A stretch of 64,000 nt of DNA from Paenibacillus sp. FSL H8-0079. GTDB taxonomy: Bacteria > Bacillota > Bacilli > Paenibacillales > Paenibacillaceae. Within the stretch, counting starts at the first letter, position 1. Each line of letters starts with the position of its first letter. The DNA lies in assembly GCF_037991315.1 (NCBI RefSeq), contig NZ_CP150300.1:6386001-6450000 (forward strand), given 5' to 3'. The notes under the pieces are model-generated. The model saw only the letters and a list, made by a program, of their open reading frames with translations. It had not been told where the DNA came from and did not search any database. The translations under genes were made by a program, and so were the position numbers. This document shows positions 60,101-64,000 of the stretch, in pieces.

Positions 60101-61359
60101 TAGCGAAGCTGGTGATCACGCAATTCCGAGTCCACATAGATAGAAGGGTTCGCATCAAAAGCAATACTCAGTCCATGACCATGTCCCTGGTCCACAATAT
60201 GAATCGACAGATCATCCACTGGACCCGTGGACAGATTATGGATCATGCCGCGTGCGCCCGCAAAATTCAACTCATGATGGAAGGGCATCACATTGATCAT
60301 CGGTCCAAACAGACGCCGATTCTCTCCCAAGAGCTTGAGATCACGCCTTAGATCCTGATGCCGATATCGCTGGTGTTTGCGAACAGCCCGAATCTCCTTC
60401 ACGATCTGTCCCATCAAATCAGACAGATTCATCTGCGAATCCAGGTACAGGCGGAGCGGAAGCACATTCATGACCATGCCTGGAACACGCAGCGATGCTG
60501 AACCCAATCGGCACATCACGGGCAAGGCCAGAACAACATCGGCTGCCCCTGTCATCCGGTGCACATAGATCGCTGTTGCCGCTACACAGAGATCCGGCCA
60601 AGTCGCACCGAATCTACCCGCTGCTGCTTGCAAGTGCTCCCGTTGTGACGACGTGAGCACCGCACTCTGCCGCAGGAACTCGGTTGATGTACGCGGAGCA
60701 CGTTCACCCAGACTGACCACATCCGGTGCGTCCGCGAATCGGTCGATCCAGAACTGTTGATCTTGCTCTCGGTTGGTGGAGGATGAGTAAGCTTCATCTT
60801 CTTCGAGAACGGAAGTCAGTGATCCAAATGTTGCCGTAACCTGTACCTGTGCTGCACCCTCTCCCTGAATGCTTGCAGAGTACAAGCTGGCAACCCTGCG
60901 TGTGATCAGGGATACGCCGTACCCATCAATCGCAATATGGTGAATGCGTTGGTACCAGTAATACCGATTCTCACTCACCCTGAACAGAGCTTCTGTGAAA
61001 AGTGGACCCATTGCCAGATCAACAGGCCGTGCCAGATCCTGCTTCATCCAGTCGAGCGCAGCCGTATGAGAATCAGCCTGATCACGCACATCCATGACAT
61101 GGAATGTCCAATCATTCATATTGGTGCGCAGAGACTGCCACGGGCCTTGCTCGTTTTCGCCATATACCATATTCAGCGATTCGGCCTCCATCACGGTCTG
61201 GCGTACACTTTCTTCGAATCGCCCCTCATGGATCTGACCGTCAATAACCACGTACTCGGCCGTGTTGTACATCGGGTTGTCCGGATTCAACTGTTGGGCA
61301 TACCAGATGCCAGACTGTGCAGAAGATAAAGGCCAAGCTGTGTTCCGACGATGCGACAT
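54133..61359 (-). CDS. dhbF: Bacillibactin-type nonribosomal peptide synthetase DhbF (C-A-PCP-C-A-PCP-TE)
   Basis: A 2408-residue dimodular synthetase, close to the length of B. subtilis DhbF. Condensation 1 has HHIAIDG (about 145); adenylation 1 (about 470-985) has YTSGSTGKPKGVA and specificity residues read by eye as D-I-L-Q-I-G-Q-I-Y-K, nearest the glycine code. Carrier 1 has LGGHSL (about 1011). Condensation 2 has HHIAGDG (about 1198); adenylation 2 reads D-F-W-N-I-G-M-V-H-K, the classical threonine code. Carrier 2 has LGGHSL (about 2091) and the thioesterase has GWSLGGN (about 2223). The ATG at 61359 was preferred over the TTG at 61377. Expected product: a cyclic (dihydroxybenzoyl-Gly-Thr)3 trilactone. 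Confidence 0.93.
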   Translation of the reverse strand: MSHRRNTAWPLSSAQSGIWYAQQLNPDNPMYNTAEYVVIDGQIHEGRFEESVRQTVMEAESLNMVYGENEQGPWQSLRTNMNDWTFHVMDVRDQADSHTAALDWMKQDLARPVDLAMGPLFTEALFRVSENRYYWYQRIHHIAIDGYGVSLITRRVASLYSASIQGEGAAQVQVTATFGSLTSVLEEDEAYSSSTNREQDQQFWIDRFADAPDVVSLGERAPRTSTEFLRQSAVLTSSQREHLQAAAGRFGATWPDLCVAATAIYVHRMTGAADVVLALPVMCRLGSASLRVPGMVMNVLPLRLYLDSQMNLSDLMGQIVKEIRAVRKHQRYRHQDLRRDLKLLGENRRLFGPMINVMPFHHELNFAGARGMIHNLSTGPVDDLSIHIVDQGHGHGLSIAFDANPSIYVDSELRDHQLRYVQILQSLMSEGTEDISVGQMDILLPAEREQVLEGWNQTHHAIAEWNSAALFEQQVRRTPLANAVTFEGASLTYAELNERANQLAHELIQTYEAGPEQVVGIAMPRSLEVVIAIVAVHKTGAAYLPLDPDYPEERLIYMLEDAKPTCVVTVMNNFSHIPQTSSVPILVMDEPDMMQAVICQSGSNPEGDDLPGIASLLNPAYLIYTSGSTGKPKGVAVTHLGLANLLEDMKTRLQVGPQDRWLSVTTIAFDISVLEIFLPLTTGARLDIAQKETILDPVALAGKMREQETTIMQATPTLWQSLVTSRPGRFDGLTVITGGEALSEELKLSLEALGCQVNNQYGPTETTIYSTAASLGNEHTGKPSIGGPVRNTQLYVLDQSMQPVPPGVAGELYIAGEGLARGYLGRPDLTAERFVASPFGQPGSRMYRTGDLAKWLPNGSIDYLGRADHQIKVRGFRIELGEIESVISRYPGVTQVTVMAREDQPGNQRLAAYIVVDGEDRQADMDIADIRAHVADALPDYMVPFAFMLLPEMPLTPNKKIDRKRLPVPALTSNANGREARTPQEEILCSLFAEILGVARVGIDDDFFELGGHSLLAGRIIARVRDVFGVELNIGSVFESPTAAGLARKLDQAKSVRPGIQPVPRAGEIPLSFAQRRLWFLYCLEGANPTYNIPLVARLTGKLDVDALQNALEDIVERHETLRTLYPPDLGSASQHILRAADVTVNMKLTRASAEKLPELLAEASRYSFELSTEPGIRAELFHTDADEHTLLVLIHHIAGDGWSLSRLIRDLSEAYTARQGGAAPAWEPLRIQYADYAVWQESLLGDEKRQDSLIARQLAFWTERLAELPEQVTFPADYARPVVSSYRGGTVPFTISQHLHEQLATVAREHKVSLFMLLHSALSVLLTRMGAGTDITIGTPIAGRSDDALDDVVGMFINTLVLRTDTSGDPTFRELLARVREADLAAYEHQDLPFERLVEVLNPPRSRSKHPLFQVMLVLQNTPDVRLDLPGVEAETCIHGVGSSKFDLTLELTEKREQNGLPAGIEGVLEYSADLYRESTAAELVVRLMQVLEDAVQQMDERISRFDLVTPSEHAQLEKEWTSTLDEGPQLTIAERFEVQAAAYADSVALHCEDIRVTYRELNARANRLARLLIAEGAGPEQMVALALPRSVEMVVAILAVLKTGAAYLPLDPNYPADRLSHMLTDAAPKVMITSTEVYALLPQVENIECINMDDLHTLRQLESMDERNPADHERNGRVTPLSPAYMIYTSGSTGKPKGVVIPHANVIRLLDATQHWFHFDESDVWTLFHSYAFDFSVWEIWGPLLYGGSLVVVPHEISRSPGAFLQLLAEQKVTVLNQTPSAFYQLMQADRENPVWGQQLVLRYVIFGGEALELGRLDDWYERHADDAPRLINMYGITETTVHVSYKELHAGSAAEGASSWIGCAIPDLRVYVLDDHLKPVPTGVTGEMYVAGAGLARGYWGRPDLTAERFVADPHGPPGTRMYRTGDLAKRLHDGSLDYLGRADQQVKIRGFRIELGEIEAVLAKHSGVAQAAVIVREDQPGDKRLVAYIVPVPDSEAELETAALRRHAGASLPDYMVPSAVVVMEVLPLTPNGKLDRKVLPAPEMQLSANGRAPRNPQEQILCDLFAEVLGLRSVSIDDSFFELGGHSLLAVRLMSRIREAMGKEPGIGILFETATVAGLAERLEMGADSGKSSLQVLLPLRTHGQHLPVFCVHPAGGLSWCYAGLMKHLGMEYPLYGLQARGIAEYEVLPSTLEDMTADYIRHIRSVQPEGPYRLLGWSLGGNVAQAMAVQLQSEGEEVEFLAMLDAYPSHYLPIRGEPDEEEALTALLALGGYDPDSIGDGPLDMAAAMRILRSEGSALASLDEETIMKLRKTYENSVRILGAYTPSRFEGDLIFFRSTIIPDWFDPIEPEMWNAFIGGQLERHDIACRHKDLCQPGPLEEICRTLSVRLEMLNKKRNIQHK

Positions 61360-61373
61360 CTGCACCGCCCCGC

Positions 61374-62372
61374 TCAAAAGTAGTCTCCGTTCGGCAGTAC
61401 TTTCGGTTGGGCATTATCCAGGAGTCCTGCCCATGCTGCCAATGTAGGCTGCTCCGCCAGATCAACAAAGGTAACCTCTGCGCCTTCCGCGCGAAAACGT
61501 TCAGCCAGACTCATCATGCGAATCGAATCCATTCCCCAGTTCTGAATCAGATCATCATGCTCCCCAATTGAATCGGGCTGCTCCTGTAGCAGATCGGCAA
61601 CCTGAGCCCGTAACGCTCCCAGCCTTGCCTGATCAACGCCTTCTCGTCCTTCCACGACATACCCAGAATCCACGGTGGATGCCAATTGCTGCTGCGCCTC
61701 AGATGTAGCTGTACCTCCAGTTCTGGTTGCGGCTGACGCATTCAACAATGCAATTGAACGTTCGGTCGTTAGTGTTACCGCACATCGTTCTGATGCGTAC
61801 GTCAGCGCCATGCGATGTTTCTCCGCCGAAAAATCAGCAACTGCATCGGCAACCAGAAACGCCTGAATGTCTCGCATAAATGCCTCACTTGACGTCATCA
61901 GACATCCGATATGCGCATATATGCCGCAGACAATCAATTGATCCCGGCCCTGCCGCTCCATCAGTTCAAGTAATTCCGTCTTCTGAAAGGCGCTGTAGCG
62001 CCATTTGGTCATGAAGGTGTCCTGTGGAGCGGGTGCGAGCGATTCAACAATTTCTTTTTGCACAGGCCCGCCATCGATCCCCGCTCCCCAGAAATCCAAC
62101 TGTAATCCGCGCTGCTCCGGTGTCTGTCCGCCCGGTTGTGCCGAGTAGACCACGGGAATCCCAAGCTCATGACACGTTGAACGAAGTTGTGCAATATGAT
62201 CAATCAGTTCGACCACCGGGGATGCTCCCGCCGTAAATGCATTCATAAAATAGTTCTGCATATCGTGGATCAAGAGTACTGCACGCTTCGCATCCGGTGT
62301 CCAGGCTACCTTGTTGACCGGAAGCTCCGACGCTACAGGCATTGCATATGGTTGAATCACTGGAAGTGCCAT
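61374..62372 (-). CDS. dhbB: Isochorismatase / aryl carrier protein DhbB
   Basis: A 332-residue bifunctional protein. The isochorismatase domain (about 1-210) hydrolyses isochorismate to 2,3-dihydro-2,3-dihydroxybenzoate: AVLLIHDMQNYFMNAF holds the catalytic Asp, TKWRYSAFQKTELLELM the Lys, and LIVCGIYAHIGCLMTSSEAFMRDI the Cys-containing segment. After a variable linker, the aryl carrier domain (about 255-325) has the phosphopantetheine Ser in NWGMDSIRMM. AGAGGG precedes the ATG. Its stop lies 14 bp before the dhbF start. A 299-bp gap containing a repeat separates it from dhbE. Confidence 0.95.
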   Translation of the reverse strand: MALPVIQPYAMPVASELPVNKVAWTPDAKRAVLLIHDMQNYFMNAFTAGASPVVELIDHIAQLRSTCHELGIPVVYSAQPGGQTPEQRGLQLDFWGAGIDGGPVQKEIVESLAPAPQDTFMTKWRYSAFQKTELLELMERQGRDQLIVCGIYAHIGCLMTSSEAFMRDIQAFLVADAVADFSAEKHRMALTYASERCAVTLTTERSIALLNASAATRTGGTATSEAQQQLASTVDSGYVVEGREGVDQARLGALRAQVADLLQEQPDSIGEHDDLIQNWGMDSIRMMSLAERFRAEGAEVTFVDLAEQPTLAAWAGLLDNAQPKVLPNGDYF

Positions 62373-62417
62373 GAATATCCCTCTTTTCAGCTATATTTAT
62401 CAGATCATGTTCAGCCA

Positions 62418-62644
62418 TATCAGTTGAACTAAAGAATGTTTACACTTGCCACTCCGATGACAGAATAACCTTCCGATCGCTGTTATCCCCAGATTTTTTG
62501 ATTCAATTTTACAAAGGTGAAAATCCGGTGATAGCGTATGCTTCCGATGTAGCTTTCTTGCAGAAAGCTTTTGGGCGAACGCTTCGCTTCTTCAGGTTAT
62601 TTCTGCCCTCTACGTTCTTGTGTAAATGGTTAGTTCAACTGATA
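62418..62644. repeat. Dispersed intergenic repeat, copy B, inside the dhb operon
   Basis: The 227-bp element has perfect 15-bp inverted termini, TATCAGTTGAACTAA (62418-62432) and TTAGTTCAACTGATA (62630-62644), followed inward by TTTACAC/GTGTAAA. Its reverse complement matches the element at 6631-6818 over two blocks. It fills most of the gap between dhbE and dhbB and contains no ORF. Confidence 0.85.
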
Positions 62645-62671
62645 AAATGTAACGTTATCTGTTAGTAATTC

Positions 62672-64000
62672 TTATTTAGATACAGGTTGCTCGATGGTCA
62701 ACATTTCCCGTAATGCTTTTTTGCTGACCTTGCCCACTTGTGTCTTCGGAAAGGCATCCACCCACTCAATCCGATCCGGGATTTTATAACTGGCCAGGCC
62801 CCGATTGCGTAGAAAAGACTTGATCTCGGCCACCGCCAGAGCTTCACCGCTTGGCACGATAAAGGCGCAAGAGCGCTCGCCCAGATACTCATCGGGCATG
62901 GAGACCAAGGCTGCATCATGCACACCAGGATGGGCCAGCAGATGATTTTCCACTTCCTCGGCAGCCACCTTATCCCCGCCACGGTTAATCTGATCCTTCG
63001 CCCGCCCCTCGACAACGAGATATCCGTCAGCCGTCAGACTTGCAATATCGCCTGTGCGATAGAAACCGTCGGTAGTAAACGATCTGGCGTTATGCTCCTC
63101 CGCTTTGTAATAACCACGAATGGTATAAGGTCCTCGTGTCAGCAGGTGTCCGGCTTGTCCCTGCTCCACCTCAACGTCTTCGTCATCCACAATCCGCACC
63201 TCGTCATAGGGAGACATCGGTTTCCCTTGTGTATGGGTAATGACATGCTCCGAATCGTCGAGACGTGTGTAGTTCACCAGCCCTTCGGCCATGCCAAAAA
63301 CCTGCTGTAATGTACAGCCAAGAACTGGTTTGACGCGTGCCGCCACCTCTGCACTGAATTTAGCTCCTCCCACTTGAAGCACCTGGAGCGACGGAAGCTT
63401 GGTTCCTCGGGCAGCTGCTGCATTGAGCCAGACAAGAGCCAGCGGTGGCACCAAAGCCGTGATCGTTACCTGATGGCGCATAATCAGCGGAAAGGCTTCA
63501 TCCGGGCTCGATCCTCGTGACAACACAATCGTGCCACCTGCGTACAACGTGCCCAGAATGCCAGGTGAGCTCATTGGATAGTTATGTGCTACAGGTAGTG
63601 CAGCCAGATAGACGCTTTCGGGACTGAGACCACACACCTCAACGCTTCTTCGTAAGCTGTAGATGTAGTCATCATGGGTACGTGGGATCATCTTGGACAA
63701 CCCGGTGCTTCCACCCGACAACTGTAGAAAAGCAACATCTGAAGACGTCGGTTCACCCGGCAGTGTGGTAGGTTCTGCATAGACATCTTCTAACGCTGTA
63801 AAGGGCCCGGCCTCTACCGCCACGAAAATATGCCGAAGTCCCGGAACCTCTGCCTGTACCTCCTCCGCCAACGTGCGGTAGTCAAACCCTCCATCCTGAT
63901 CCGGAATCAGGTATGCTACGGCCTCAGAGAAACGAGCAAAATATGTGATTTCGCTCTTTCGATGCAAAGGAAGAGCGAATACAGGCAACGCACCAATGCG
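62672..64000 (-). CDS. dhbE: 2,3-dihydroxybenzoate-AMP ligase DhbE, 5' end outside window
   Basis: The last 443 residues of an adenylating enzyme that activates 2,3-dihydroxybenzoate and loads it on DhbB. The frame is open to the window edge; the full protein is normally about 540 residues, so roughly 100 N-terminal residues are missing. Visible motifs: the [14 protein letters not shown] segment, [22 protein letters not shown] (phosphate loop), [17 protein letters not shown] (A5), [11 protein letters not shown] (A7), [20 protein letters not shown] (A8) and [13 protein letters not shown] (A10 Lys). dhbA and dhbC, normally upstream, would lie beyond the window. Confidence 0.95.
   Translation of the reverse strand, partial: RIGALPVFALPLHRKSEITYFARFSEAVAYLIPDQDGGFDYRTLAEEVQAEVPGLRHIFVAVEAGPFTALEDVYAEPTTLPGEPTSSDVAFLQLSGGSTGLSKMIPRTHDDYIYSLRRSVEVCGLSPESVYLAALPVAHNYPMSSPGILGTLYAGGTIVLSRGSSPDEAFPLIMRHQVTITALVPPLALVWLNAAAARGTKLPSLQVLQVGGAKFSAEVAARVKPVLGCTLQQVFGMAEGLVNYTRLDDSEHVITHTQGKPMSPYDEVRIVDDEDVEVEQGQAGHLLTRGPYTIRGYYKAEEHNARSFTTDGFYRTGDIASLTADGYLVVEGRAKDQINRGGDKVAAEEVENHLLAHPGVHDAALVSMPDEYLGERSCAFIVPSGEALAVAEIKSFLRNRGLASYKIPDRIEWVDAFPKTQVGKVSKKALREMLTIEQPVSK

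Noticed and set aside
54133..61359. Many open frames of 60-200 codons on the plus strand across dhbF
   Set aside because: All are shadows of the synthetase reading frame.
61360..61377. Earlier TTG start of dhbF
   Set aside because: It overlaps the dhbB stop, lacks a ribosome site at proper distance and adds six unconserved residues.

Overview
The window looks like the chromosome of a spore-forming Paenibacillus-type Firmicute. The evidence is strong AAGGAGG ribosome binding sites, many GTG/TTG starts, a Spo0E-like phosphatase, GlnR/TnrA-type boxes, LplB/LplC-type sugar permeases without a local ATPase, and a bacillibactin-type dhb cluster. No rRNA, tRNA, CRISPR array, phage or intact insertion sequence was seen. 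Three kinds of intergenic repeat with inverted termini were found, and one kind is present twice.

Layout. 1-7.4 kb: end of peptidase T, a Crp/Fnr (YeiL-like) regulator, a soluble chemotaxis-type receptor, an alanine/glutamine-type symporter divergent from a GlnL-like response regulator, a Spo0E-like small gene, an acetate transporter and an acyl-CoA thioesterase. 7.5-14.2 kb: nitrite assimilation. An ANTAR protein gene and a TrpD2-like gene are divergent from nasD-nasE-nitrite channel-sumT. The nasD leader carries a GlnR/TnrA box over the -35, two ANTAR hexaloop hairpins and an intrinsic terminator that overlaps the second hairpin. 14.2-16.7 kb: a TetR/short-chain dehydrogenase pair, repeats and a small acidic protein.

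16.8-24.9 kb: a two-component system divergent from a VTC-domain protein, a DUF4956 membrane protein and a large beta-helix lipoprotein. Two near-identical 21-bp sites each lie 7 nt upstream of a -10-like hexamer, one for each divergent promoter. Next come an FHA/winged-helix regulator with a membrane-anchored methyltransferase, and an overlooked 51-residue membrane peptide. 25-27 kb: an AT-rich group (lipoprotein, SMI1/KNR4 protein, small unknown). 27-36.4 kb: DUF2339 membrane protein, LCP cell-wall ligase, two aldo/keto reductases, MarR, AIM24-like, HxlR and an MFS exporter.

36.5-43.5 kb: a pectin-oligosaccharide locus (two permeases, binding lipoprotein, LacI regulator, GH105 hydrolase, pectinesterase) with two LacI-type palindromes and a cre-like site upstream. 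43.8-52.3 kb: mostly housekeeping genes (lone ABC ATPase, methyltransferase, MarR/GNAT pair, RlmN, NSS transporter, GreA, arylamine N-acetyltransferase) and an Sfp-type phosphopantetheinyl transferase. 52.4-64 kb: a catecholate siderophore operon read leftward: dhbE (cut by the window end), dhbB, a Gly-Thr type dhbF, an MbtH protein and an MFS exporter. A repeat element sits between dhbE and dhbB.

The least explained systems are the VTC/DUF4956/beta-helix module with its symmetric operators and the ANTAR-TrpD2 pair. Family names come from recognising motifs by eye; no database search was run.
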